The notes below the pieces were generated by a model. It saw only the letters and a list, made by a program, of their open reading frames with translations, did not search any database and was not told where the DNA came from. This document shows positions 47,427 through 56,861 of a stretch of DNA of 64,000 nucleotides, piece after piece; the first letter of the stretch is position 1, and each line of letters begins with the position of its first letter. The position numbers were made by a program, and so were the translations under genes. The stretch lies in the NCBI GenBank assembly GCA_963738665.1, contig CAVTXL010000002.1:62001-126000 (forward strand), read 5' to 3'. Source of the stretch: JABDGM01 sp963738665 (GTDB lineage: Bacteria > Planctomycetota > Planctomycetia > Pirellulales > Lacipirellulaceae).

Positions 47427-47911
47427 ATACGATAGCACTGAGCAAAACAGCCGCGACAGGGACGGCTCGGCGTGTATAATGCTCAATTGAAGGTTGCGGA
47501 ACCGAGTCGGCAGGGAAGCGAGTCTAAGTTGCGGGCCGATCGCTCTGGATCGGGTGTTCTCTTCGTGCGCCGACAGGCAATGCGTTCTCCGCGGCGCTGC
47601 CCCCCGATCGATGCCGAGTCGTTGTGTCGGAGCGACGCTGTAATTCTGTTGCGCCCAGTTCATTTCGAAGCTAGAATTGAAGGTGATCGTTTGACCTCGT
47701 TTGACCGGAGGCGGTATGCTGTTGGAAGTCAACCAGGCTCAAGTAAGGTAAGCGACTGTCAGGCGCATAGGTTGTTGCCAGTATTCATTCGGGCAATTCT
47801 GGCACTCAGGCCAGCTTGGAGTTGACGCGTTAACTTATTCCGTTGGTCGCGGACTCGTAAATTCACTTTGCAGGGCATTTTCGGCGCCGCCGCGCCGCGA
47901 ACGTTATACCG
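47427..47911. other. intergenic region between ybaB and rpoN
   Basis: A TATAAT occurs at 47475-47480 without an evident -35. No RNA gene or coding frame of note was recognised; recR, often next to ybaB, is not here. Confidence 0.4.
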
Positions 47912-49428
47912 ATGCGACTTTCCCTCGGACAACAAATGCAACTGGCTCAGAAGCAGGTGCTTGCACCGCGGATGATCCAGTCGATGGAGATCCTGCAGTT
48001 GCCAATGATGGCGCTGGTCGAGCGTATCGAACAAGAAATGGAAGACAATCCGGTGCTCGACCAGGTCGAGGTCGACGTCAATGAGCCGGAAGTGGAAAGC
48101 GAAGAAGAGCCGTCCAGCGGCGTGGCCGACACGGAGCGCGAGCTCGTGGTCAAGGACGGGACCGACAACGCCGACGATTTCGAGCGGCTGCTCAACATGG
48201 CCGAGAATCTGCCGGACGACTACGAAGAGCGTAGCCGGCCCTCGGCCAACCGCATCGAGGCGGAGGGTGATCGCCGGCACGACGCGATGGCCAACATGCT
48301 GGCCCGGCCGGAAACGCTGGTCGACTATCTGCATCATCAGTTGGCGTGGTTCGAAATGGATGTCGCCGTGCGGAAGATGGCAGAGCGGATCATTTACAGC
48401 CTCGACACGAACGGCTACCTGAAGACGCCGCTCGAAGAACTGTTGCCGCCGCTGCCGCCGGAGACGAACGGCGATGCGCAGGCATTTGCGCGAAGCAACT
48501 GGCGCTCGCCGAAAAGGCGCTGGCGGTCGTGCAGCGGCTCGACCCGCCGGGCGTCGGAGCGCGGACGCTCAAAGAGTGCTTGATGCTGCAGCTCAAGCCG
48601 GGCATGCCCGATTATGACGAGCTGCGGACGCTCGTCGCCAATCACCTGGAAGATTTGGAGAACAACCGCCTGCCGCAGATTTCGAAAAGGACCGGCCTAT
48701 CGATCGAGAAGATCCAGGAAGTGTGGCAGGAGCTGCGGAAGCTCAAGCCAAAGCCGGGGGCCGATTTCAACGAAACGACGGTGCCCAGCGTAACGCCGGA
48801 CGTGTTCGTCGAGCGGAACGAGGCGGGTAAGTATGAGGTGCGGCTGGAGGACGGACAGTTACCATCGCTTTACATCAGCCCGACCTATCGCAAGATGCTG
48901 CGCGACGAGAACACGAACGCCGAGACGCGGGAATACATCAAGCGAAAGATCAATTCGGCCCAGTGGCTGATCGAATCGATCGAGCAGCGGCGGAACACGC
49001 TGACTCGGGTGTCGCAGGCGATCGTCGACCATCAGACGAGGTTTCTGGATGACGGGCCGGAGCACATCGAGCCCTTGAAAATGCAGCAGATCGCCGACAA
49101 GGTGGGCGTCCACGTCACTACGGTCAGCCGGGCGGTGGACGACAAGTGGATTCAGACGCCGCGGGGCATCTTCCCGCTGAAACGGTTCTTCGTCGGCGGC
49201 ACGACGAGCGCCGACGGCGAGGAAGTGGCCTGGGACCGCGTGCGGATCAAGCTGCAAGAGATCATCGACAACGAAGACAAGACGAAGCCGCTATCGGACG
49301 ACGCGATCGTCGAGGAACTCGGCAAAGAAGGCATCACGGTGGCCCGCCGCACGGTCACTAAGTATCGCAAGGCGATGAACATCCCTTCCAGCCGCGGCCG
49401 ACGCGACTGGACGAAGGGTGAGAAGTAA
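47912..49428 (+). CDS. rpoN: RNA polymerase sigma-54 factor, one frameshift
   Basis: About 505 residues over two frames joined near 48485-48495. Region I is Gln/Leu-rich (SLGQQMQLAQKQVLAPRMIQSMEILQLPMMALVERIEQEMEDNP). An acidic region II follows, then the core-binding domain (LDPPGVGARTLKECLMLQLK). The HTH is MQQIADKVGVHVTTVSRAVDDKWIQTPRGIFPLKRFF, and the RpoN box ARRTVTKYRK reads the -24 element. The ATG starts directly at the family N-terminus. Sigma-54 needs AAA+ activators; in planctomycetes it may serve flagellar and envelope genes. Confidence 0.94.
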
Positions 49429-49451
49429 GGCTATTCGCGAGTTGATAGGCG

Positions 49452-49661
49452 ATGAGCTCGTATACAGTTGTCATCGAGCGCTGCCCGGACACTGGCGTTT
49501 TTGTCGGATACGTGCCTGATCTTCCTGGTGCGCACTCGTAAGGAGATTCGCTCGACCAGCTCGACGAAAACCTGGCGGAAGTAAGCGGCATGCTGCTGGA
49601 AGACGGTGAGCCAATTCTTGAATCGGAGTTTATCGGCACTCACGCGGCGCAAGTGAAGTGA
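49452..49661 (+). pseudogene. hicB: hicB-like antitoxin with an in-frame stop
   Basis: MSSYTVVIERCPDTGVFVGYVPDLPGAHS is followed by TAA (49539-49541) and then, in the same frame, GDSLDQLDENLAEVSGMLLEDGEPILES to TGA 49661. Relatives have a Gln codon at the stop position (HSQGDSL), so one C-to-T change explains it. HicB neutralises HicA and represses the operon. The truncated product lacks the helical part. It lies four bases before the hicA frame. Confidence 0.8.
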
Positions 49662-49665
49662 CGGA

Positions 49666-49889
49666 ATGGCCAATTTGCCGATGCTCAAGCCGCAAGACGC
49701 GGTGGCTCGGTTAGAGTCCCTTGGCTTCGCAGAAGTTCGTCAACGGGGATCGCACAAACAGCTCTGCCACATTGACGGTCGAGGAACGACGGTTCTGGTT
49801 CACAAGGGCCGTGACATCTCGCCGATATTACGGGAAGAATTGCCCGCGATATCAGGATGGACTTGGCAGATTTCATCCGGGCGAAATAG
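49666..49889 (+). pseudogene. hicA: hicA-like mRNA interferase, frameshifted
   Basis: MANLPMLKPQDAVARLESLGFAEVRQRGSHKQLCHIDGR has the HicA fold and the catalytic His in RGSHKQL. After VLVHKGRDISPIL the frame shifts near 49840. The neighbouring frame reads ARDIRMDLADFIRAK to TAG 49889, the usual HicA end. The shifted frame instead continues to 49941. Together with the stop in hicB this looks like a dead toxin-antitoxin pair. Its end overlaps the stop of the converging PrpD gene. Confidence 0.78.
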
Positions 49890-51432
49890 TCGGTCGTTCC
49901 CGCAACGGGAAGTCGTAGAGCCGGCGGATCTCATCAGTTGATTTACGGGCCAGATTCGTGAATCGCTCGATGAAGGCGTCCGCACCGTCGACCGATCGAC
50001 CGGCAAGCATCCGAATTTTATGTTCGATGAGCGCTGACAGCGAAGATGACGGGCCGCGAGAATGACCTTGCGGGTGCATAATCAGGCCGCTCGAAAGTTG
50101 ACCCAATATCGTGTGTTCGATTTCGACGGTCGTCGGGATGCCGTCGGGGTAACGGCGGTCGTACTCCGCCCCTCCGTGGCGAAAGTCAATCCGCTGCATC
50201 AGCCGCCTGGTGAGCGGGTGGAAGAGGGCCGTGTCGTCTTCGGCATAGTCGGCCGGCAACAACATCAATCGACGCCAGCCGTCCTGGCCGTCCCAGCCGG
50301 CCTGGCGAGCGTCGATCGCCTTGCGCAGCAGTGTGCTGATGATGTAGACCATGGAGTGGTCGGCGCTTTGCCGGGTCTGAGGGTCGCGCTTGGCCGGGTC
50401 ACCAATAATGCTGAACGCCGGCTCGTAGATCGTGATGCGAACTGTCTCGATTTGCTGCGGATCGTCAACGAGCGCCGGCTCTTTTGCGATCAGATCGAGG
50501 ACGCCCTGCATCGCCCCGGCCGATTGGTGCTCGTACAGGCCGAGCTTGAAATGCATGCCCATCACGGCGAAATCGTCGCCGGCGGTAGCGAGCGCCAAAT
50601 CGAACGGACTTTCGTCGGGCCGCGCGGGCGGCTCGAAGAGGCAGAACAAAGCCTGTGGATTGCGAAAGATGTCGGCCGGGCCGACAAAACCGCGCATCGC
50701 CCGCCGCATGCTGAGCACGGCCACCTCGGCGCTGAGCGCGGCGGACGCGCCTTTTGAATCGGAAAGCTGATGGCCGGCGCGGATCGCCCGGAACGGCACG
50801 TAATGGGCAACGAACAGGCCAATTGCCGACTCGATCTGATCAAGCGTGGCCCCGAGCACCGCACCGTACACAGCGGCCGAGGCAATCGCCCCGTGCAGCA
50901 CGTGGTCGATTTTGTGGTTCTTGAGGGCGAAGACCTCGGCCAGACGGCCACGGATTTCGTCGAGAACAGTCATGGCGAGCAGCGTCCGCCGGCCATCAAG
51001 GCCCGCGAGCTGGGCGGCCGCGACGGCCACTGGATAAAAATCGTTGTGGCCGAATTCGCCGGCCGTGGCGCCGCGAGCCGGGTTGTAGCCGAAATTGGTG
51101 CCGTTGGCGTCCCACTCGCGGACCGCGGCGCAGCAGGCGACCACGGCCTTTTCCGGCGCGACGCGGATGGACGAGCCCAACATGGGGACGCCGGGCGCGT
51201 CGTCGGGGACGCGATATTCGAGTGCTTCGCGGCGGAGCACGTTTGGCGCGTTGGCGCCGCAAGCGATCGCGCTTGCGCCGCAGGCGACGCTGTCGAGGTG
51301 GAACAGCTCGACGCGCCGCAGCACGACGTCGCTGGGGCCCGGGCAGCGGCCGGCCAACATGTCGAGTGCGTACTGCGCAATGCCGCGGGCCTGGTTTTCG
51401 CGGCGTAGAACTAATTTGAAGTGGCTCATCAC
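49873..51432 (-). CDS. MmgE/PrpD-family protein (2-methylcitrate dehydratase-like)
   Basis: A protein of 519 residues, unbroken. The helical N-terminal part has IAQYALDMLAG, HLDSVACGASAIACG, RVAPEKAVVACCAAVREWDANGTNFGY and DFYPVAVAAAQLAGLDG. KNHKIDHVLHGAIASAAVYGAVLGATLDQIESAIGLF and MGMHFKLGLYEHQSAGAMQGVLDLI follow. The smaller C-terminal lid (IETVRITIYEPAF ... DHSMVYIISTLL) is present. Relatives dehydrate 2-methylcitrate or isomerise cis-aconitate-like acids. No prpB or prpC lies nearby, so the substrate is uncertain. Confidence 0.88.
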   Translation of the reverse strand: MMSHFKLVLRRENQARGIAQYALDMLAGRCPGPSDVVLRRVELFHLDSVACGASAIACGANAPNVLRREALEYRVPDDAPGVPMLGSSIRVAPEKAVVACCAAVREWDANGTNFGYNPARGATAGEFGHNDFYPVAVAAAQLAGLDGRRTLLAMTVLDEIRGRLAEVFALKNHKIDHVLHGAIASAAVYGAVLGATLDQIESAIGLFVAHYVPFRAIRAGHQLSDSKGASAALSAEVAVLSMRRAMRGFVGPADIFRNPQALFCLFEPPARPDESPFDLALATAGDDFAVMGMHFKLGLYEHQSAGAMQGVLDLIAKEPALVDDPQQIETVRITIYEPAFSIIGDPAKRDPQTRQSADHSMVYIISTLLRKAIDARQAGWDGQDGWRRLMLLPADYAEDDTALFHPLTRRLMQRIDFRHGGAEYDRRYPDGIPTTVEIEHTILGQLSSGLIMHPQGHSRGPSSSLSALIEHKIRMLAGRSVDGADAFIERFTNLARKSTDEIRRLYDFPLRERPTISPG

Positions 51433-51797
51433 AGATTGGAAATAGCGGTTGGCGTGTCTCGCAGACGCGACACGCCCTACGTCTCATGATCAATTCAACG
51501 CGTGCTCACCAACCGGCCAATCATCGGCGGCTTGGCAGGCGATCAATGGCAGATGATAATGCGGCTTGTGTTGTTGGGTCTAGCCGCAGCGGCGGCAGAT
51601 ATTCGCCTTGGACGCGAGCCCAACAAAATTCGGACACCTAATGGTTGCCAGGCCGCGTAGCGGCGACACTCTCTGCGGACGTACGAATGCCGCCGCTACG
51701 CGGCTGGAGTGGAACCTTCGTCGCCTCCCGCGGGCTTACGCCCACGGCTAGGCGAGGCCGCCAGTGGGCGACTCTATCAACCATCGAACATCGCGCC
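51433..51797. other. intergenic region between divergent PrpD and rsmG, with palindromes
   Basis: It contains the palindromes at 51647-51748. An open frame from 51645 runs in frame into rsmG through these repeats but lacks similarity to RsmG, so the gene is started at 51798. Confidence 0.45.
51647..51748. repeat. palindromic repeats CCGCGTAGCGGCG and GGGCTTACGCCC
   Basis: GGCCGCGTAGCGGCG (51651-51665) pairs with CGCCGCTACGCGGC (51691-51704). CCCGCGGGCTTACGCCCACGG (51727-51747) forms its own hairpin. Both stand directly upstream of rsmG. Confidence 0.6.
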
Positions 51798-52502
51798 GTG
51801 GCCACATTCGCTGACGATTCACCGGTGGACGAGAATCCACTTGCGGCCCTGATAGCTGCCGCCGGCATTGATTTGCCTGCTGAGCGGATCGCGGCTTTCG
51901 ACCGCTATCGTCAATTGTTGTGGGCCTGGAACGAGAAGCTGAATCTGACCCGGCACACGACGCTGGAAAAGTTCGTCAATCGCGATGTGCTTGATAGTTG
52001 GCAATTGGCCGCATTGTTGGAACAGGGCGAGCGTGTTCTTGACGTGGGCACGGGCGGCGGCGTGCCGGGCGTGCTATTGGCGATATTGCGGCCCGATCTG
52101 GCGATCAGCCTGTGCGAGTCGACGGCCAAGAAGGCGCGGGCGGTGGAAGCGATCGTCAATGAGCAGGGGCTGGCCACCCCTGTGTATGCGTGCCGTGCGG
52201 AAGAGGTGCTCGAGTTGAATACATTCGAGACATTGGTCGTGCGGGCGGTCGCGCCGCTGCCAAAGATTCTCACCTGGCTTGCACCTCACTGGGACTCGTT
52301 CGACCGGCTGCTGGTGATCAAGGGTGCGGCCTGGGTGGAAGAGCGCGCCGAGGCGCGGCACCAGGGACTCATGAGCAATCTTGAACTGCGAAAGGCGGCC
52401 GCGTACGCAGCGCCTGGTACGGGTGCAGAAAGCGTGATTCTCAAGATCTGGAAAGAAGAAGGCGGCTCGCGACTTCACGGCGCACAGCGCGGCCGCAGCT
52501 AA
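51798..52502 (+). CDS. rsmG: 16S rRNA (guanine-527-N7)-methyltransferase
   Basis: About 234 residues from GTG 51798. The substrate side shows AAFDRYRQLLWAWNEKLNLTRHTTLEKFVNRDVLDSW, and the SAM loop is VLDVGTGGGVPGVLLAIL. The acidic residue in SLCESTAKKARAVEAI binds the ribose, and LVVRAVAPLPKIL is the typical motif near the target site. It methylates G527 of 16S rRNA; loss gives low-level streptomycin resistance. The usual neighbour mnmG is not here. Confidence 0.9.
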   Translation: MATFADDSPVDENPLAALIAAAGIDLPAERIAAFDRYRQLLWAWNEKLNLTRHTTLEKFVNRDVLDSWQLAALLEQGERVLDVGTGGGVPGVLLAILRPDLAISLCESTAKKARAVEAIVNEQGLATPVYACRAEEVLELNTFETLVVRAVAPLPKILTWLAPHWDSFDRLLVIKGAAWVEERAEARHQGLMSNLELRKAAAYAAPGTGAESVILKIWKEEGGSRLHGAQRGRS

Positions 52503-52698
52503 GTGGACCGCGGAATGCTTTCGGTTCTAAACTGCATCCGGCGGTTCCACTGAGCGGCGTTTTGTTCCTCTTCCCGATTGGTCGCCGGTGGGTCGGTTCC
52601 CGGCTCCTGTTTTGAGGGGATAGCCAGGCCTTTGGAGACAACATAGACTAAGAGTTTGCCAATTAGTCCGAAGAACCCCCCTTCTGGGAGATCGTTCC

Positions 52699-53077
52699 AT
52701 GGCCGAGAAAGACATGACCAGTGCAAAGACACAAGCCGACGGCGAAGCGCCGGCAGCCAGCGAGCCTACTGCCGAGCAGCAGATGCAGCGAGCGCGTCGA
52801 AGTGAATGATAAGAATGCGGTTTGCCTTTATGCGAATTTTTGCCGCGTCACCGGCACGCCGGAGGAATTGATTCTCGATTTTGGGCTGAACGCGCAGCCG
52901 TTCGGCGTGCCGACCGAGCCGGTGGAAGTGAAGCAGCGGATCGTGACGAATTACTACACTGCCAAGCGGATGTTGCAGGCCTTGCACCTATCGGTGCAGC
53001 GCCATGAGGCGGCCTTTGGCGTGCTGGAGACCGACGTCCAAAAGCGCGTGGTGGGCCGCGGGCGGCAGGCTCAATGA
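52699..53077 (+). CDS. DUF3467 protein, one frameshift
   Basis: ATG 52699 opens MAEKDMTSAKTQADGEAPAASEPTAEQQMQR. The frame stops 111 bases later, but the next frame carries on VEVNDKNAVCLYANFCRVTGTPEELILDFGLN. It then gives VEVKQRIVTNYYTAKRMLQALHLSVQRHEAAFGVLETDVQKR, the complete DUF3467 domain. One base lost near 52800 explains this. The gap 52503-52698 upstream shows no gene. The family is common in planctomycetes and of unknown role. Confidence 0.75.
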
Positions 53078-53164
53078 TCGGCCGCTGGGCGTGACCTATA
53101 GTTGCAAGGTGCCCGATCGCGGCGCGGCCGCGCGGCACGCATTGGTCAACTCGTGGGTCATGCA

Positions 53165-53866
53165 ATGACACGTCGCCGATTTGCGTTCTGGCTGGGCTTC
53201 GGGATGTTCGCCCTCGCCGACAAGCTGCATTTGAACGTGCTCGATGCGTGGGCTGCGTCTACGATGGACGGGGCCGCCGAGCCGAATGCCGCCAAAGTGC
53301 GGACGGCCAAAGCGCCCTCTCGCGAAGAACCTGCGGCGCCAGAACATTGGACCGTCAGCGGTGACCAGTCGAGCCGCTGGTTTGAGCGAGAGAACTACAT
53401 CGACGGCGAGTGGATTCTGACCGGCCGTACTATGCCGATCGACAAAGAGACCGGCAGACCCTGGGGGGACGACGATATCTACCTCGACGAGCGGCTAGTG
53501 CCGACGGCGATGCGGGCAGCCGAGGGCGAGCTAGCTGACGGGGAAATCGCCACGCCGGCCGACGACGAGGACGAAGACGAACCGGGCGCGGCAGCGAGGC
53601 CGCAGGCCGTGCAACCGCTAGGGCACCTGCCCCTGGCGAAGCGCCGCTCGCGCCACGGCCGGCCGCCCAGCAAATGGCTGCGCAGCCTGAATGCCGACGA
53701 GATTCGCATCTGGCTCACGACGGTGAAGGTGCCGGAGGCGGGCGTCAGCGGAATGACGTATTGGGAGCATCTGACGCGGGATCACGTGTTTGACCCCACG
53801 AAGATCAAGGGGCTGACCGAGCCAGAGCAGGCGGCGCTGCACGGGGCGGCCCATTTTGGGTATTGA
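53165..53866 (+). CDS. planctomycete hypothetical protein with N-terminal signal or anchor
   Basis: About 233 residues from MTRRRFAFWLGFGMFALADKLHLNVLDAW. The basic start and hydrophobic helix could be a signal or anchor. The middle is acidic (TPADDEDEDEPGAAA), followed by a basic RRSRHGRPPSKWLRSL. The end has DEIRIWLTTVKVPEAGVSGMTYWEHLTRDHVFDPTKIKGLTEPEQAALHGAAHFGY, a compact region that looks conserved. No family name can be given. It follows DUF3467 on the same strand. Confidence 0.6.
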   Translation: MTRRRFAFWLGFGMFALADKLHLNVLDAWAASTMDGAAEPNAAKVRTAKAPSREEPAAPEHWTVSGDQSSRWFERENYIDGEWILTGRTMPIDKETGRPWGDDDIYLDERLVPTAMRAAEGELADGEIATPADDEDEDEPGAAARPQAVQPLGHLPLAKRRSRHGRPPSKWLRSLNADEIRIWLTTVKVPEAGVSGMTYWEHLTRDHVFDPTKIKGLTEPEQAALHGAAHFGY

Positions 53867-53929
53867 TTGTAGGAAGCCGCGTGCCGCAGCCAACGTTACT
53901 CAAAAAACGTTCCCTTCTTGCCGCATCGG

Positions 53930-53978
53930 CGACGGCACGCGGAGCGTATTTGCCGCGGCCGGTCTGCAACCTGCCACA
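53930..53978. repeat. single arm of the in-frame palindrome family
   Basis: ACGGCACGCGGAGCG, then CCGCGGCCGGTCTGCAACCTGCCAC, match the arm at 43843-43888 (reverse strand). The open frame before MNKAFV reads DGTRSVFAAAGLQPAT, nearly the same peptide as in the hydrolase. It lies directly ahead of the ATG at 53982. Confidence 0.6.
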
Positions 53979-53981
53979 CCG

Positions 53982-54440
53982 ATGAACAAAGCTTTTGTAC
54001 GTGAGCCGGAGGATGACGGGCGGGGTTACTGCCCTTATTGCGGCTCGTTGGGGACGCCGGTCGAGGCCGGGCCGCTCGATACTCATATTCGCCCCACGTC
54101 GCGAGGCAAGCTGCGTGAGGCAGTCTGGTTTTGCAGCTTCTCACGCTGTGAAGTGGCCTATTTCAATCAGTTCGACGTGGTCGTGCTCATCGGCGAATTG
54201 AAGGGGCCCGTTTATCCAAAGCAACTTGACTCGGCGATTTGCGCCTGCTTCGGATTTACCTACGATGACGTGGAGGCCGACGTCCGCGACGGCCAGCCGA
54301 AGCGGATTCGCGAGCTGCTCGCCAAATCGAAGACGAGCGAGGTCCGTTGCCGCACGCTGGCTGCCGACGGACGCTGCTGCATGAGCGCCGTCCAGGAGCT
54401 GTATATGAAGTTGCGCTCGGCTACAGATTCCGCGGAATGA
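53982..54440 (+). CDS. CopZ-type metal/[2Fe-2S]-binding domain protein
   Basis: About 152 residues from MNKAFVREPEDDGRGYCPYCGS. Cysteines are spaced as in the N-terminal domain of Archaeoglobus CopZ: CPYCG near residue 17, WFCSFSRCEVAYF near 50, a central ICACFGFTYDDVEADV near 88, and RCCMSAV near 136. That domain binds one zinc and one [2Fe-2S] cluster. The C-terminal HMA copper domain is missing, so it may be a stand-alone redox or copper-handling protein. The longer frame from 53856 reads through a repeat. The last 20 bases overlap the converging rseP gene. Confidence 0.72.
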   Translation: MNKAFVREPEDDGRGYCPYCGSLGTPVEAGPLDTHIRPTSRGKLREAVWFCSFSRCEVAYFNQFDVVVLIGELKGPVYPKQLDSAICACFGFTYDDVEADVRDGQPKRIRELLAKSKTSEVRCRTLAADGRCCMSAVQELYMKLRSATDSAE

Positions 54441-56699
54441 GCCCCAGATCGAGGCCGAACACGAACAGCATCAGCGTGACAATCAGGGCGAAGCCGAGCA
54501 CGTGCATGGCGACGACGAAGCGCTCGTTCGCAGGCCGGCCGCGGATGCCTTCGTAGGCCAAAAACACGATGTGGCCGCCGTCGAGGATCGGGATCGGCAG
54601 GAAGTTGATGACGGCCAAATTGGCGCTGAGCATCGTCAGAAAGATCAACAGCGACGAGATGCCTTTGGACGCCTCGGAGCCGGCCGCCCGAGCGATCGTG
54701 ATCGGCCCGCCGAAGGCCGACAGCGGCACCTGCCCTTCCCAAGTCTTTTGCAGGAAGCGGTAGACCATCAGCAGCGATTCCGCGGTTTCGTCGAAGCCAT
54801 AGCGGATTTGTTCGCCGAGCGAGTTGGCCTTGCGAATCCGCGTGATTGGTTCGAAATTAAAGCCGCGGTCGGCCACGAACAGACCGTCGACGAACACGGG
54901 TTCAATCTTTTTCTTGAGCTGTTCTGCTTGTTTGCCGCCTGTACCGCGCGTGAAGGTAAATTCGACGGCCGTGCCTTCGGGCGCCGACTGGATGGCCGTG
55001 AACAGGCAAGGCATATTGAAGTAGCTATCGCCGAACTGGAGCGGTTCGCCGGCGCTGAACTTGTCTTTGGCGGAATCCGGGAGCACGAGCTTGGCCAAAT
55101 CGATTTTGTCGCCGGCCGCGACGCCTGCAGAGGCCGCGGAACTATTGGCCACGACGGCGTGCACGGTGTTCTCAACCTGATAAGCGAAGCCGGCGGCGGC
55201 GACGCCGAGCGGCGAGTTCGGCTGCAGCGCGTCGTAGAACGTGGTGGGCACTTGCGGCTTCAGTTCGATCGTTCGCGGCGGATTGTTTGTTGGCTGGCCG
55301 TCGGGCCCGAGCGTGCGGACGGAAAGTTGGATGGTGCGACCCTCACTCGCGGCGCGGCGAAGGTAATCGGGCAGTGTGAGGGGGTCCCAGCCGGTGGAGG
55401 CGGCGCTGCCGTCGCTGAGTTGTTGGTCGTCCACCGACACGATGAGGTCATCTTCCTTCAGGCCTGCCTCTTGGGCGGGTGACCCCTCTTGGATCGCCGT
55501 GACAGGGCCCATGTCCATCACCAGTCCAAAGCGGCGGACGCGCTGCGTCGGCACGTCGAAGACGGTTACGATCGTCTCGCCAGGGGCTTTGTGTGCGTCG
55601 TTTGCCCCAGCCGCTTCGGCGACGCTGTCGGTTTGTGAATCTGGCGTCGGCGATTGGTCGCCCTTCTGTGCTGCATCTGGGGCAAGCTTTACCAGTTTTC
55701 GTTCGACTGTCACGCGGACCGGCTTGTCGGGCTGTTTGGCCAGTTCTGCGAGCCAGTCGCGATGGCTTTTGATCGGTACGTCATTGACGCGGGTGATCAC
55801 ACCCCCACCCGCAAACGCCACCTCGCCCGCGGCCGCTTCGATGTTCACCGCCTGGCCGCGCATCTCGACGAATTCTGCACGGGCGGCCGGCGAATCGAGC
55901 CGGGCCGGTTCCTCGGCGATCAGGGTCATCGTGGCCGGCGATAAAATACCGATCTTTGCCAGCCCGTGGCCGCGATTTTGCTCCGGCTTCAAGGGAACGG
56001 CTTCGATTTCGCCGCTGGCGGCCCGGCGGACTTGGCAGACGATCCCCTCCTGCTTGTCTCCCAACGTGACTTTGGTCATCAACTGAGTGAACGACGGTTC
56101 CTTCAGCTTGCCGATTTCGACGATCTCGTCGCCCGGTTCGATGCCGGCCCGCCAGGCCGGCATGCCGGGCATTGTGTTCAGACGACGCACGGCTGGTACG
56201 GCACACCCATGCCATAGGCAACCGTCGCGAAGATGAACGCGAAGATCACGTTCATGACGACGCCGGCCGAGATGATCGCCATCCGCTGGGGGACGCTCTT
56301 GGCGAGGTAGCTGCGGCCGTCGACGACGTACTTCTCGCCGCTGGGGCCGGTGATTTCGACGGCGTTCGGGCTGTGGGCGCTGATCTGAGATTTTTTCATC
56401 TGTTCGGCGATGTGGGCCGGGTCGTCGTCCTGACCGAGCATTTTTACGTATCCGCCCAGGGGCAGGATGCCGATGCCGTACTCGGTTTCGCCCCAGCGGC
56501 GGCTGATTTTGTAGCCGCCGATATCGAAGCCGATGAAGAATTTTTCGCACTTCACGCCGCAGGCCTTGGCGACCAGAAAGTGGCCCAACTCGTGGACGAA
56601 GATCACTGCGCCCAGGCCAATCGCAACTTTCACGATGATCCAAATGAGGGCAGCGATGGCTCCGATATCGGTAGCAGCGAGTAGCAGTGCTTCGGGCAT
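54421..56699 (-). CDS. rseP: site-2 zinc metalloprotease RseP, enlarged, one frameshift
   Basis: About 759 residues. The zinc motif is VIFVHELGHFLVAKACGVKCEKFFIGF in the first membrane region. The second catalytic site NFLPIPILDGGHIVFLAYE is near the C-terminus. FGGPITIARAAG is a family motif. Between them lie at least two PDZ-like units (MPAWRAGIEPGDEIVEIG, SPAQEAGLKEDDLIVSVDDQ) and further beta-rich parts, making it some 300 residues longer than E. coli RseP. The frame breaks near 56180. MPEALLLAATDIGAIAAL is taken as start. It cuts membrane-embedded anti-sigma factors. It follows dxr on the same strand. Confidence 0.9.
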
Positions 56700-56861
56700 G
56701 GGGGAAACGGTGAGCAGGTTAATAAATGAGTAGTTGGCCACGTGAACTGGTTGAGCTGGTGAGTGATCGAGTAGACGTTCGCGCAAGCGGAGAGCAAATG
56801 AGTCGCCAGGGCTGAAAGTATTGCATGCTTGCCTACTTGCCTACGCGTCTCCTCGCCGCAC

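Noticed and set aside
47790..47830. Sigma-54 promoter upstream of rpoN (TGGCAC...GC)
   Set aside because: The GG and GC elements are one base off the required spacing.
51645..51797. Longer N-terminus for rsmG
   Set aside because: The added residues are translated from palindromic repeats and have no match in RsmG proteins.
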